Assembly: GCA_013299105.1 (NCBI GenBank)
Contig: JAAFJY010000006.1
Coordinates: forward strand, 62,001 to 126,000
Length of the DNA stretch: 64,000 nucleotides
Direction of reading: 5' to 3'
Origin: Chitinophagales bacterium
Lineage (GTDB): Bacteria; Bacteroidota; Bacteroidia; Chitinophagales; Saprospiraceae
Below the pieces are notes generated by a model that made no database searches, was not told the origin of the DNA, and saw nothing but the letters and a program-made list of their open reading frames with translations. A program made the translations under genes and the position numbers. This document shows, piece after piece, positions 26,693 through 36,642 of the stretch (position 1 is the first letter of the stretch; every line of letters starts with the position of its first letter).

Positions 26693-29056
26693 ATGCGTTT
26701 GACCGTACTTTCCTTGTGCCTCTTGGCCAGCATTTGCACTTTTGCCCAACCCAAGCCCAGCAAGCCTGTCCTAAGCATCGACCAGATCATGAAAGGCGAG
26801 CGTTTCATCGGCTTTTCACCCGAAAACATCACATGGAGTGAAGACAGCCGCCAGGTTTTTTTCTCGTGGAATCCCAATCAGGATACCCTGCGATCCTGGT
26901 ACAAAACCGACCTCAGTGGCAGCGCCCCGGTCAAAGCCAGCCTGGCGGAACAAATGGAGATGAATGCTTTTGGCAGCTACAGCCGCGATTATCAGCAGCG
27001 GGTATTCAGCCGTTCAGGCGACTTGTTTTTGCAGGATTTTGCCAAAAACACCACTACCCAACTCAGCAATACCCTGGCCCAGGAGAGCAATCCACGTTTT
27101 GCGGGAGATCAGCAAAAAATTGTGTACCAGTTGGACGGCAACCTTTTTGTTCTCGATTTGCGCAACAGCAGCGTGCAGCAAATCACCAATTTCCGCAGCG
27201 CTTCCTCGCCCGTAAGGGTTGAGCGCAAAGGTGCCGAAAACGAAGAATGGCTCAAGGAAGACCAATTGGATATGTTTGAAATCTTGCGCTGGCGCAAAGG
27301 TCAACGCGAGATCAACGAGCGCAACAACAAAGCAATGGTGGTGAAACGCCCCAAGGAATTTGCCCATTCCGGCAAGACCATGAGCAGCATCAACTTCAGC
27401 CCCGACCTGCGCTTCATCACTTTTCGCCTCACCAAAAGGGCCGACCCCAAGGCTACCATTGTACCCAGTTATGTGACTGAATCGGGCTACACCGAGGACT
27501 TGCCCGCCCGCTCGAAGGTCGGTTCGGCGCAAGACACCCACGAAATGGGCATTTACGACGCCCAGCGCGATACTGTATATATGGTGGATGCTAAAAAGCT
27601 AGAGGGTATTTTTGACAAACCCACTTTCTTGCAGGATTACCACAAAGGCGACAAACCCTACAACCCCAAATACGAAAAAGCCCGCGAAGTCAATTTCCTC
27701 AACATCAGCTTCAGCGAGGAGGGCAAAGCGGTGGTTTTGATCCGCTCTTCTGACAACAAAGACCGCTGGATCGCAGCCCTGGACCTGCAAAAGGGCAGCC
27801 TCAAGGTCCTGGACCGACTGCGCGACGAAGCCTGGGTGGGTGGCCCTGGTTTTTTCAGCCTGGGCTGGATCGACAACGAACACATTTGGTTCCAGTCGGA
27901 AGAAACGGGGTATTCACATTTGTACAAACTCAATGTCAATACTGGTCAAAAAACGGCCCTGACCAGTGGTAAATTTGAGGTATTGGAAACCCGCCTTTCA
28001 CGCGACCGCAAGCGTTTTTTCCTCAGCGCCAGCGCCGAGGGGCCTCATGAGCGCCATTTTTATCACTTGCCAGTGGCGGGTGGGAAAATGGAAAAGATCA
28101 CCAGCATGATTGGTGGCAACGAAGTGACCCTTTCGCCCGATGAAAAGCAATTGGCCATTCTGTACTCCAGCCCCAATCAACCATGGGAACTGTACCTGAT
28201 GGAAAACCGTGCCGGGGCCAGCGCCAAAAAAGTGACCACTTCTACCACTGCGGCCTTCCAGGCTTACCCCTGGCGCAAGCCCGAAATCGTGTGGTTCACT
28301 GCCCGCGACGGGGCCAAAGTGCCTGCCCGCCTGTACAAACCTGATCGCCCAGCCTCTACCAAGCCTGCGGTGATCTTTGTACACGGAGCAGGTTACTTGC
28401 AAAACGTACACCAGTGGTGGAGTTCGTACAGCCGCGAATACATGTTTCACAATATGTTGGCCGATCAGGGCTACACCGTTTTGGATGTCGACTATCGGGC
28501 CAGTGCGGGGTATGGTCGCGATTGGCGCACTGGCATTTACCGTTTCATGGGCGGCAAAGACCTGGACGATCAGGTGGACGGCGCACGCTATTTGGCCAAA
28601 AACCACGGCGTGGATCCAGGCAAAATTGGCATTTATGGTGGTTCTTATGGTGGTTTCATCACGCTGATGGGCTTGTTCACCTCGCCTGAGACATTCAAAA
28701 GTGGGGCCGCACTGCGTCCGGTGACCGATTGGGCACATTATAACCACGGCTACACGGCCAATATCCTCAATACTCCAGTGGAAGACAGCATTGCTTACCA
28801 ACGCAGTTCGCCGATTTACCACGCCGAGGGTTTGAAAAATCGCTTGTTGATGCTGCACGGGATGCTCGATGTGAATGTGCATTTCCAGGACGTGGTACGC
28901 CTACAACAACGCCTGATCGAGCTGCGCAAAGACAACTGGGAACTGGCGGCTTACCCAATGGAAGACCACGGTTTTATCGAATCCAGCTCCTGGGCCGACG
29001 AGTACCGCCGGATTTACAAGCTGTTTGAGGAAACCCTGGCCGGGCGGACGAGGTAA
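26693..29056 (+). CDS. S9 family (prolyl oligopeptidase/DPP-IV-like) serine peptidase
   Basis: 787 residues with a signal peptide (MRLTVLSLCLLASICTFAQ), so exported to the periplasm. The N-terminal about 520 residues are a beta-propeller of the DPP-IV type with many SxDxR/W blades. The C-terminal about 260 residues are the alpha/beta-hydrolase catalytic domain: AVIFVHGAGYLQ, nucleophile Ser651 in YGGSYGGF, Asp726 in LHGMLDVNV, His759 in PMEDHGF. It probably releases dipeptides or cleaves oligopeptides during peptide scavenging. Start ATG 26693 is preferred to a TTG two codons earlier. It has no operon partner. Confidence 0.93.
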   Translation: MRLTVLSLCLLASICTFAQPKPSKPVLSIDQIMKGERFIGFSPENITWSEDSRQVFFSWNPNQDTLRSWYKTDLSGSAPVKASLAEQMEMNAFGSYSRDYQQRVFSRSGDLFLQDFAKNTTTQLSNTLAQESNPRFAGDQQKIVYQLDGNLFVLDLRNSSVQQITNFRSASSPVRVERKGAENEEWLKEDQLDMFEILRWRKGQREINERNNKAMVVKRPKEFAHSGKTMSSINFSPDLRFITFRLTKRADPKATIVPSYVTESGYTEDLPARSKVGSAQDTHEMGIYDAQRDTVYMVDAKKLEGIFDKPTFLQDYHKGDKPYNPKYEKAREVNFLNISFSEEGKAVVLIRSSDNKDRWIAALDLQKGSLKVLDRLRDEAWVGGPGFFSLGWIDNEHIWFQSEETGYSHLYKLNVNTGQKTALTSGKFEVLETRLSRDRKRFFLSASAEGPHERHFYHLPVAGGKMEKITSMIGGNEVTLSPDEKQLAILYSSPNQPWELYLMENRAGASAKKVTTSTTAAFQAYPWRKPEIVWFTARDGAKVPARLYKPDRPASTKPAVIFVHGAGYLQNVHQWWSSYSREYMFHNMLADQGYTVLDVDYRASAGYGRDWRTGIYRFMGGKDLDDQVDGARYLAKNHGVDPGKIGIYGGSYGGFITLMGLFTSPETFKSGAALRPVTDWAHYNHGYTANILNTPVEDSIAYQRSSPIYHAEGLKNRLLMLHGMLDVNVHFQDVVRLQQRLIELRKDNWELAAYPMEDHGFIESSSWADEYRRIYKLFEETLAGRTR

Positions 29057-29143
29057 TCCTCTTTTCAACACTTCAACCTTTCAACTCCCCCTATATTTTG
29101 CTATCTTTCGACAATTTAACTCATTCACCAAACCCATTTCAGC

Positions 29144-30034
29144 ATGTTAGGTCTTTTGCAAGTAGTCATTGGCATCGTTTTTTTGCTACTGCTCCTTAGT
29201 TTGTTGGTTACTACCATCATGGAATTAATCACTTCAGCCTTGGCTTTGCGGGGTAAAAACCTTGAAGATGCCATTGCCAATATGCTGGCAAATGGTGACA
29301 AAAATGGGGAGTACTATAAAAAATTTACGGGTAATGCCTTGTATCGGCAATTGAGCCGCTACCGCCCCAGCGGCAAAAAAAGACCACCATCGTACATGAG
29401 TCCTGAAAACTTTCAGTCGATTGTTTTTCAATTGATCAATCGGGAAGAGGGTTCCGTTCGCAGCAGCATCGAAAAAATTGAAAACAACGACGAACTGAAG
29501 TCGGTACTCCTGCAATTTCACGATGAAGTAGGCGACGACATTGACCAGTTCAAAGGCAAAATCCAAGGCTGGTACAACGATGTGATGGACCGTGCTTCGG
29601 GCTGGTTCAAGCGCAACATCCAGATTTGGGTGTCTTGTGTGGGGTTGGCAGTAGCCGTAATTTTCAACGCCGATACCATTGCGATTTTTTACCGTTTGGA
29701 GTCCAACCCACAAGCCCTCAAGGAGATCGTGACGATGGCGGAAACCTACGTGGCCGCCCAACCCGCAGAAGGATTGAACAGCAATACCCTTGCTCCGAGT
29801 GCGGCAATGGGTCAAATCAACAGCCTCATTTCGCAAGAAATCGAACAGGCTAAATCCCCCCTCGGCTTGGGCTGGAACTGGGACGAAATCAAATCCCTGG
29901 ATACGGTAGGCTGGGCAGTAAAAATCTTGGGCTGGATCGTGACCGCCCTGGCCATGTCATTAGGCGCACCTTTTTGGTTTGATTTGCTGAAAAAACTGGT
30001 CAATATCCGGGCTTCAGGGAACAAGCCTGCTTGA
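29144..30034 (+). CDS. Membrane protein of unknown function
   Basis: 296 residues. It has one long N-terminal transmembrane helix (VVIGIVFLLLLLSLLVTTIM), then ELITSALALRGKNLEDAIANML, which looks like a conserved amphipathic segment. Two further hydrophobic stretches lie in the second half (IQIWVSCVGLAVAVIF and ILGWIVTALAMSLGAPFWFDLL). The long loops are charged and helical. No family name can be given. A possible promoter TATCTTTC lies at 29102-29109, seven of eight bases matching the phylum consensus, about 35 bp before the ATG. Confidence 0.75.
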   Translation: MLGLLQVVIGIVFLLLLLSLLVTTIMELITSALALRGKNLEDAIANMLANGDKNGEYYKKFTGNALYRQLSRYRPSGKKRPPSYMSPENFQSIVFQLINREEGSVRSSIEKIENNDELKSVLLQFHDEVGDDIDQFKGKIQGWYNDVMDRASGWFKRNIQIWVSCVGLAVAVIFNADTIAIFYRLESNPQALKEIVTMAETYVAAQPAEGLNSNTLAPSAAMGQINSLISQEIEQAKSPLGLGWNWDEIKSLDTVGWAVKILGWIVTALAMSLGAPFWFDLLKKLVNIRASGNKPA

Positions 30035-30068
30035 GTTTGTGTATTAGGGCCACTGATGAACAAAGTGA

Positions 30069-30180
30069 AACTTCTAGCCGCTTTGCGGCTCAGTTGGGAA
30101 CACGGATTTTACGGATAAAACTGATTTTCACTGATTGCCAACATGATTTTGACCGCGATTTTGACCATCACGTTGATACT
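30069..30180 (-). repeat. Family D repeat, partial copy 8
   Basis: AGCCGCTTTGCGGCT hairpin, GGGAACACGGATTTTACGG, CTGATTTTCACTGATTGCC and CATCACGTTGATAC; almost the same layout as 3509-3607. Confidence 0.7.
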
Positions 30181-30282
30181 CCTTGCGATGGACATCTGTA
30201 AAACTTGGAAAGCTTTTTTTTCACCCTTACTAAGGGATAGCAAAAGATTAAGCTATAAAAATTGACACCAATGTTTTGATCA

Positions 30283-30409
30283 ATGCGATGTCAACGTCAA
30301 GTTGGAAATCCGCGAAAATCTGCGTCATCTGCGTCATCCGCGTGCTAAAAACGGCCTCGCACAGCGAGGCAACGAAGTTGCGAATTGGAATTAGTGGCTT
30401 GTTACTTAG
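30283..30409 (+). repeat. Family D repeat, copy 9
   Basis: ATGTCAACGTCAAGTTGG, CGTCATCTGCGTCATCCGCG, the GCCTCGCACAGCGAGGC hairpin and AGTGGCTTGTTACTTA. It ends 15 bp before the amine oxidase start. Confidence 0.75.
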
Positions 30410-30424
30410 ACAAAATATTGCTGC

Positions 30425-31765
30425 ATGAAAATCATCGTCATCGGCGCAGGTTATGCGGGCCTAACTGCTACTCGACATTTGATCGAAGCAGGCCATGAAG
30501 TAGCCCTTTGGGAGGCCCGCGAGCGCGTGGGAGGCCGGATTTTTACCCAGCAAATAGAGAATGGCCAGTACGCCGACCTCGGCGGGCAGTGGATTGGCCC
30601 TACTCAAGACCGGATTTATGCATTGGTCAAAGAAATGGGCTTGGAGACTTTCGGAGTATATAACGAGGGCAAAAACGTGCTGGCGCTGGGTGGAAAAATC
30701 AAAACCTACGCTGGTCTGATTCCTAAAATGGACCTATTTTCCTTGCTGAACCTCGATTTTGTGCTCAAGAAACTGGACCGTTTGGCCAAAAACATCAATC
30801 TGGAAAAACCTTGGCTTAGTCCCGATGCCAAACGGCTCGACAGCATGACCTTGGCCACTTTTCTTGACCGACAGGTGTGGACCAAAGCTGCCCGTTCGGT
30901 AATGGATGCGGCAATGGAAACGCTGTTTGCAGCTCCTGCTGCTGAAATTTCCCTTTTACACGCCTTGTTTTACGCCAAATCCGGCACCAGCCTCGAAACC
31001 CTGATCAACATCGACAATGGAGCCCAACAAGACCGCATCAAAGGCGGCGCGCAAGGCCCAGCGGATCGCCTGGCGGCGCGTTTTGCCCAACACATTCACT
31101 TCAATCGTGAATTAAAAGCTGTGATCCAGGATGAAAATGGTGTCACTTTGGTCCACCAAAATGGCCAGGAAAGAGCCGACCGGGTCATCATTGCCATTCC
31201 ACCCACCCTGGCTGGCCGCATCTACTATTCACCCGCTTTGTCCGCCAGGCGCGATCAATTGAGCCAACGCGTGCCAATGGGAACGGTCATCAAATGCTAT
31301 GCAGTTTACCCCAAAGCCTGGTGGCGTGAGCAAGGCATGAGCGGCCAAGTGGTGGCCGATGAAGACTTCCCCATCCAGACGTTTTTTGACAATTCACCTG
31401 CGGATGGCAGCAAAGGAGTGCTCATGGGATTTTCCCTTGCCAATCGTGCCCGCCCTTTGCTTGATAAAAGCATGGCCGAACGTGGTGAAATGGTGCGCAA
31501 CATGCTGATCCGTTGTTTTGGTCCAGCCGCTGGCCAATGGGAGCAGTATTTTGACCACTCTTGGGCTGATGAAACCTTTAGCCGGGGCTGTTACGCTGCG
31601 GTGATGCCACCCGGTGCCTGGACGGGTTTTGAAGCGGCCTTGAGCGAGCCTTGTGGCCGCATCCATTGGGCCGGCACTGAAACCTCGCCGATTTGGAATG
31701 GCTACATCGAAGGAGCCATTCGATCGGGGGAAAGGGCCGCTGCCGAGGTGTTGGGATTGGGATGA
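30425..31765 (+). CDS. Flavin-dependent amine oxidase (monoamine-oxidase-like)
   Basis: 446 residues. The N-terminal FAD-binding motif is IIVIGAGYAGLTATRHL, followed by LWEARERVGGRI and YADLGGQWIGP, the usual signature of flavin-containing amine oxidoreductases. The C-terminal FAD-closing motif is HWAGTETSPIWNGYIEGAIRSGERAA. No signal peptide, so cytoplasmic. It probably oxidises an amine or a related substrate with release of hydrogen peroxide; the natural substrate is not evident. Only the 15 bp after a D-family repeat precede the ATG. Confidence 0.93.
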   Translation: MKIIVIGAGYAGLTATRHLIEAGHEVALWEARERVGGRIFTQQIENGQYADLGGQWIGPTQDRIYALVKEMGLETFGVYNEGKNVLALGGKIKTYAGLIPKMDLFSLLNLDFVLKKLDRLAKNINLEKPWLSPDAKRLDSMTLATFLDRQVWTKAARSVMDAAMETLFAAPAAEISLLHALFYAKSGTSLETLINIDNGAQQDRIKGGAQGPADRLAARFAQHIHFNRELKAVIQDENGVTLVHQNGQERADRVIIAIPPTLAGRIYYSPALSARRDQLSQRVPMGTVIKCYAVYPKAWWREQGMSGQVVADEDFPIQTFFDNSPADGSKGVLMGFSLANRARPLLDKSMAERGEMVRNMLIRCFGPAAGQWEQYFDHSWADETFSRGCYAAVMPPGAWTGFEAALSEPCGRIHWAGTETSPIWNGYIEGAIRSGERAAAEVLGLG

Positions 31766-31804
31766 GGTTTTGACAACGGAAATTTTTACCCTCCACTGCC
31801 AAAT

Positions 31805-34090
31805 TCAAAACTCCAGCCCTGTGACATCCTGCACACTCTCCTCCCCTACCCTATAAGTATGTACCTTACTTACGGGCTTCAACTCCGAACTGGAATTCAA
31901 AACCTGGTAACTGATCTGTTTTTGCCCTGCGGGTAAAGTCACAAAAAAACGTGAAATGCCTTGTGGTCTTACATCTGCCAAAACAGCGCCAGTAATCGGG
32001 TCGCTTACCCGTAGGATCATGTCGCGACGGGTATCTTCATCCAGTTTTTGTACGCCGCTCAGGATCGGGATCACCAAGACTTTTTGAGCGGGACCTCGTA
32101 CAAAACTGGGCAGGGTGCTGGTCCAGAGGTCTTCCTGGCGGTTTTTATCGCGGCTTTCGGCGCTATAGACCAGGGTTTTTCCATCGCTCGCAGGGTTCAG
32201 CCAGTGCGATACTTCGTCTTCGAGGGTATTGAATTCTTTGCCTAGATTCTGGACTGGACCCCATTCTTTCCAAGTATCATCCAAGCGCTGGGTGAAGAAA
32301 AGATCGACCTCGCCCAAGCTGTTTTCCTCGCTGCTGAAAAACAAAGTACGGTTGTCGGCACCGATCATTGGATAACGTTCGGGGCTGTATTGGGTACAAA
32401 AAGGCAATTCATAGGGATTGGTCCAGCCCATGTTGCGGGAACTGCGATTCATCATGTACAAGTCGATGAAAGGCGGGATCGACTCGTGGCCTTGGGCGGC
32501 TGTTTGGGCACCTTCAAAAATGAAGGCTTTGCCATCGGGCGAAAGCGAACCACGCCCTAGCCAAGGCATTTGGTTCACGGTAAGGGGCAGGCCAAAGGGA
32601 GCATTCCAGCCCTTGTAGCTGCAAATGCTGATTTTAAACTTCCCAGCCTGTGATAGGAGCATTTCCCGTCCATCTTGGGTCATCGAAAGGGGCAGGTCAT
32701 CGTCGGAGCTGCACCAAATGTCTTGGCGTTGGGGTGTTTTCCAAAAACCTGTGGTGTCTTTTTGGGCTGAGTAAACGTCCAAGTCGCCCTTGGGACCTGG
32801 CATGGCAAAGTAAAGGGTGCGCTGGTCGGGACTCAACAAAGGGGCTTTTTCGTCTTGTACTGGGGTGCTGAGGCCGGGGACGAGTTCGGGTTTAATTTGA
32901 TCGGCGGGTTGGGCAAAAAGCTCTTCTACCAGGGCCATCCAGGGTTGTTTGTTGCGGTAAAAAAGCCAGGTGCGGTCTTCACAGCCTTTCACTTCGACAT
33001 CGGGATACAAGGGTTTGGCAAAGCTGATCAGTTGCAGGGCCTTGTCCCATTGTTTGCGGCGCTGGTAGGCGGCGATGGCAATTTTCATGCGGTCGTATGA
33101 GCGCTTCGCCGGGGCCGTTTCGCGCAAGTAGCGCTTGAGTACTTCATCAAAATCAGGTTTTCGGACCCCAGCTTTGTACTGGTCGCTGATGTTCCAGCCC
33201 AGTTGCAGGGCACGGATCTGCTGGCGCTCGGTTTCGTTGTATTCCAGGGTATCGAGCAGGCTGCCGTAATTGCACAAGCGGGCAAAGTGGATTTCGGGAA
33301 AATCGTCCAAAATTGACCAAGGGTGCTCGCGCAGGAATTTCAGCGCCAATTTAGGGTCGGTATTGCGCACGGCAGCTGCACATTCGGCTGCCCAACAATC
33401 GCGGGCAATCCAATGCCAGGGGTTGTCCTGGATAAAAGTGCCCATGGCCCGGTAACTGGAGTCGCGCACAAAAGCTTCCCAAATGAAGCCGCCAATCACG
33501 TTGGGGTAACGCGTGCCTCGCAGCAGCAAGATGTCGTTGTAGCGATTGTAAATGGCATTCAGGGTTTGGTAATCGCAGGTTTTCAGGCGCTTGAGGTGCC
33601 AGGCGATCAGGCGAATGGCCCCACTGCGACGGATGGCCTGGAAGGTTTTATCGGGATTGGGAGGCAGTTTTTTGAGCACGTCTTCGTAAGCCAAAATGCC
33701 AAAACTATCCTTGAGGCCCGCAAGCAGCAAGAACTCGAACTGGTTGCGCAGGTCGCGCACGAGGGCCGTATCAAACTCCGGGGCCTTGCGCTTGACCTTT
33801 TTCTGGTCTTTGGCCGAGAGTGTGGGCCAGTGCTGGTAGGCCCTTTCGAGTTGCCATATCTTGGACAGCAGGGAATCGGGGCCGATTTTGGCCATTTGGT
33901 TTTCGCTGTGGATGATACCATAGGCAATGGCCGAGGCAAAGCGCGGTTTTTGTCCTGGTTTTTTCAAAAACCGGATGGCTGCAGGGTAGTTTTTGACGCG
34001 CAGGGCTTTGTAGCCTTTTTTCACCTGGGCTTGAGTGGTTTGGAGAGCGAAGGCCAGGAGAGTGAAGCAAAACAGCAGTCTTTTTACCAT
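31805..34090 (-). CDS. Exported PD40 (WD40-like propeller) protein
   Basis: 761 residues with signal peptide (MVKRLLFCFTLLAFALQTTQAQ). Residues about 20-390 are helical with TPR-like character (KGYKALRVKNYPAAIRFLKK at the start). Residues about 400-660 contain PD40 propeller blades (LLSPDQRTLYFAMPG, LSMTQDGREMLLSQAG, SLSPDGKAFIFEGA, MIGADNRTLFFSS, NPASDGKTLVYSAESRD). The last about 100 residues form a beta-rich domain. In this phylum such TPR-PD40 proteins often end in an OmpA domain, but none is present here. Probably a periplasmic or outer-membrane scaffold. Start 34090 is chosen by the signal peptide; the frame also continues upstream to 34183. Confidence 0.82.
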   Translation of the reverse strand: MVKRLLFCFTLLAFALQTTQAQVKKGYKALRVKNYPAAIRFLKKPGQKPRFASAIAYGIIHSENQMAKIGPDSLLSKIWQLERAYQHWPTLSAKDQKKVKRKAPEFDTALVRDLRNQFEFLLLAGLKDSFGILAYEDVLKKLPPNPDKTFQAIRRSGAIRLIAWHLKRLKTCDYQTLNAIYNRYNDILLLRGTRYPNVIGGFIWEAFVRDSSYRAMGTFIQDNPWHWIARDCWAAECAAAVRNTDPKLALKFLREHPWSILDDFPEIHFARLCNYGSLLDTLEYNETERQQIRALQLGWNISDQYKAGVRKPDFDEVLKRYLRETAPAKRSYDRMKIAIAAYQRRKQWDKALQLISFAKPLYPDVEVKGCEDRTWLFYRNKQPWMALVEELFAQPADQIKPELVPGLSTPVQDEKAPLLSPDQRTLYFAMPGPKGDLDVYSAQKDTTGFWKTPQRQDIWCSSDDDLPLSMTQDGREMLLSQAGKFKISICSYKGWNAPFGLPLTVNQMPWLGRGSLSPDGKAFIFEGAQTAAQGHESIPPFIDLYMMNRSSRNMGWTNPYELPFCTQYSPERYPMIGADNRTLFFSSEENSLGEVDLFFTQRLDDTWKEWGPVQNLGKEFNTLEDEVSHWLNPASDGKTLVYSAESRDKNRQEDLWTSTLPSFVRGPAQKVLVIPILSGVQKLDEDTRRDMILRVSDPITGAVLADVRPQGISRFFVTLPAGQKQISYQVLNSSSELKPVSKVHTYRVGEESVQDVTGLEF

Positions 34091-34270
34091 CGGGCGGGTC
34101 TTTTCGTAATTAATCCGCAATTTAGTAGATGTTACACAACAATTCAACGTATTTTTTAGTTTTAAAGCGGATTTTTTAGACAAATTTGATTTAAAGGCGT
34201 TTTTAAATCATCTTCCAAGCTGCGGGGATGCCCCAATCTAATATTCGGCACCAGCATAAGGTTCAATTTA

Positions 34271-34319
34271 CGCTGGTTCCAGGCCTCTGACCGGAACCAT
34301 CTTACACGCGTTTGTAACA
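34271..34319 (+). repeat. Family C repeat
   Basis: CGCTGGTTCCAGGCCTCTGA, CCGGAACCATCTTACACGCG and TTTGTAA. Closely related to 51403-51452 and, inverted, to the tandem pair at 37379-37430. Confidence 0.65.
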
Positions 34320-34643
34320 CGTAAACTGATCTTTAGCGGATTGAAAACTTACCAAATTACTCGTGTTTGTTCTGAGCCTATTCTAATCACAACAAGGTCT
34401 TTTGCAAAAGCGAAAGCAATTTTTTGAAACACAAAAGGAACCAAAAGCAACAAAAGTACCAAAAGTGCTCCGCTTTAGTAGTTTGTTTTTTAAGTTCGCT
34501 AAACCATCGTAAATGAGTTTTTGCATTAAAGAGGTAAGTACGTCAGCCCTTTTGCCAGTTCAGCTCCGCCAATCAGTAGGGGAGATAATTACGAAAACTT
34601 AAAAAACGCTGTACTTTAGGGCCGCAGATTAAATAAATTGGAC

Positions 34644-34712
34644 ATCTTGGTTGCCTCGCTGCGCGAGGCAACGCAGTTGCGATTTGGTAAGATGTATTCG
34701 TGGCTTGTCACC
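34644..34712 (+). repeat. Family D repeat, shortened copy 10
   Basis: ACATCTTGGTTGCC, the hairpin GCCTCGCTGCGCGAGGC, AACGCAGTTGCGATTTGG and TTCGTGGCTTGTCACC. Confidence 0.7.
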
Positions 34713-34840
34713 TAGGCCTGACCATGCAGCTTGATTCTTCCAAAACCAAAGTGGCTTCTATTGCCTTGTCTTATTTCGCGATTTTGCAAAAACACAATGC
34801 GGACGAGTCTAAACTCAGCCGAGCGTGGGGGCTTGCGACC

Positions 34841-35650
34841 TCATTTTTTTTCCATCTCCTTCAATCGCTTCTTCAGCAATGCCCCCAAATTCGGTTCTTC
34901 CTTCAGCACCCGCTCCAGCCAGTCGAGGCGTTCTGCTTCGGGTAGTGATTTGAGCAATTGGCTGTATTCGGGCGCTTTGGCTACAACCGTAGCACTTGCA
35001 GTTTTGGCTGCTTTTACAATCGAGTCGTCTATTTCAAAGTACTCGATGAAAGCCTTGAGTTTTGCGTCTACTCTTTTAAAGTTTGCGGGCAAGGGAGGGG
35101 CGATGTTCCATTTTTCGTCGTCGTCATTATCATCATCTTCATCGTCGTCTTCATCGTCATCCATTTCTGCGCTGGCGTTCATTTTAGTCCACAGCAGGTA
35201 CAATGAGATGTAGTTCCCTGCGATCAATTCGTCTCTGGTTTGGCCCAATGCGTGGATGTCAAAATCATCGTCTTCCATCCATTCACCTCCTTCCTCGTTG
35301 GCAAAATACAGGTCGAGCAGGTAAACCTGGCCTTTTTTCTCTAAGCGGATGTAATCTCCACTCCAGTCAACCTCTGTGCAGTATTTGGCCAATTCCTTGG
35401 GCTTGATCAAGTCCACAGGCAGTTTGAGCAGCAGTCGGCGGGTACCCCAATTGGCAAAATAAATCATGGCATCGAAGTAGTGCTCGACTGCCCATTCGGG
35501 TTCTTTTTTGAAATCGCCGTAGTGATACACAAAGGTAGCCGTAGTAGAAGTCACCTCACCCCTGCTCGACCAGGAATCGACCTCTTCGCGCTCGGAATTG
35601 CTCAGTGGCCGGTCGATGGTTTTGAATTGGTAGCATTGAAATTCGCTCAT
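34841..35650 (-). CDS. Conserved acidic protein of unknown function
   Basis: 269 residues, soluble. The N-terminus (MSEFQCYQFKTIDRPLSNSE, then YHYGDFK and YFANWGTRRLLLKLP) matches, from memory, an uncharacterised family found in many phyla with the pattern YxYYEFxAIDRPL and ANWGT. A strongly acidic spacer (DDDEDDDEDDDNDDDE, residues about 165-180) separates it from a helical C-terminal third (LPANFKRVDAKLKAFIEYFEIDD ... LDWLERVLKEEPNLGALLKKR). The function is unknown and no motif suggests catalysis. It precedes the hipBST operon on the same strand by position only; there is a 53-bp gap from the hipT-like stop. Confidence 0.82.
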   Translation of the reverse strand: MSEFQCYQFKTIDRPLSNSEREEVDSWSSRGEVTSTTATFVYHYGDFKKEPEWAVEHYFDAMIYFANWGTRRLLLKLPVDLIKPKELAKYCTEVDWSGDYIRLEKKGQVYLLDLYFANEEGGEWMEDDDFDIHALGQTRDELIAGNYISLYLLWTKMNASAEMDDDEDDDEDDDNDDDEKWNIAPPLPANFKRVDAKLKAFIEYFEIDDSIVKAAKTASATVVAKAPEYSQLLKSLPEAERLDWLERVLKEEPNLGALLKKRLKEMEKK

Positions 35651-35703
35651 CTTGGTGTTTGCCGCGATTGGTGATTGGAAAATTTTCTTCCCTCCAGCTC
35701 CGT

Positions 35704-36642
35704 TTACCCCTTTTTCAGGCGTTCCATCCTGCTGCGCATCATTTGCTGATATGCAATTTTGTCTGTTGCTTCTAAAAATGATCGCTCAATCCAGGCTTCG
35801 CAAGCTGGCATATTTTCTTCAAAGTTGAGTAAAGTTGCTTCGATCAATTTGACCGAAAGCTTGAGTTTTTCAAAACCCAAGTAGATAATCAACTCTCGGT
35901 AACGGAACTCTTTCCGCTTGCCAGCCAACATCAAGGCCATTTCTTCTTCTGCTTGTTTCATGATCAAGGTAGAATTGATCAAATCATAGGCGGGCGATAA
36001 TTCAACTTTTCCATTTTTGGTGATCATGGAAAAATTTTTCAGGTGCATATCTTCATTGCCCGTCAGAAAACAAAAAAGAATGAGCTTGAAAAATTTGAGC
36101 TTCTCCAGGGAGGGAAAAGTACAATGTTCATCTATCAATTTGATGACCTTCTCGATGCTGTAGTTGTACTTAGAATCCCGGTTTACGCCTGCCAATTGAG
36201 CAAAGTCCTCGGTAGCGATTTTGATTTTTTTGCCGACTCGGTCAAAACGCTTAATGAAATAACTCAAGCTTCCGTCTTTGCACCAAATCAAACCATGAGT
36301 GGGGGTGCTAATTCCCACTTGATCGGCCATTTTCATGGTTAGGTCTTCGTTTTCGGGCATCTGCGCATAAGTGCCGTGTTGGGGTTTGATGATGAATTGA
36401 CCTCCTTGGGTTACAATGTTAAATACCTTGCCTTTTTTATCTAAAACCGCGCTCAACTTGGGTTGCACCCCTTGAATTGACATTTTCCCTACCCTACTCA
36501 CCGCTTCGGTCAGCTGTTCTGTCTTGGTGAAGGGGAAATCGTGCAACTGATCCAAAGATTTGTCCAGCAAATGTAATCCGGTCAGTGTGTATCGCCCCGT
36601 GTCAACTGGCAGGTAAGTGATTGGGCATTTATTCATCTTCAT
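35704..36642 (-). CDS. hipT: HipT-like kinase toxin (HipA C-terminal domain)
   Basis: 312 residues, a HipA-type serine/threonine kinase lacking the N-terminal subdomain, which is encoded separately upstream. Kinase features: Gly-rich loop MSIQGVQPKLS (55-63), ATP-binding lysine in FIIKP (86), DRVGKKI region, catalytic Asp198 in TGNEDMHLKNFS, and metal-binding Asp220 in SPAYDLINS. All catalytic residues are kept. Known HipT enzymes phosphorylate an aminoacyl-tRNA synthetase (TrpS in E. coli) and stop translation; the target here is unknown. The ATG overlaps the hipS stop by 14 bp. Third gene of the hipB-hipS-hipT operon. Confidence 0.9.
   Translation of the reverse strand: MKMNKCPITYLPVDTGRYTLTGLHLLDKSLDQLHDFPFTKTEQLTEAVSRVGKMSIQGVQPKLSAVLDKKGKVFNIVTQGGQFIIKPQHGTYAQMPENEDLTMKMADQVGISTPTHGLIWCKDGSLSYFIKRFDRVGKKIKIATEDFAQLAGVNRDSKYNYSIEKVIKLIDEHCTFPSLEKLKFFKLILFCFLTGNEDMHLKNFSMITKNGKVELSPAYDLINSTLIMKQAEEEMALMLAGKRKEFRYRELIIYLGFEKLKLSVKLIEATLLNFEENMPACEAWIERSFLEATDKIAYQQMMRSRMERLKKG

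Larger units (their letters stand above)
34184..34840. other. 650-bp intergenic region with repeats
   Basis: No gene recognised. It contains a C-family hairpin (34271-34319), a CAAAAG phrase every 9-10 bp (34432-34466) that mirrors the one at 15806-15840, and a shortened D repeat (34644-34712). Confidence 0.65.

Noticed and set aside
27998-28882. 294-codon minus-strand frame opposite the S9 peptidase
   Set aside because: It covers the catalytic domain of a clear gene on the other strand and has no recognisable motif.
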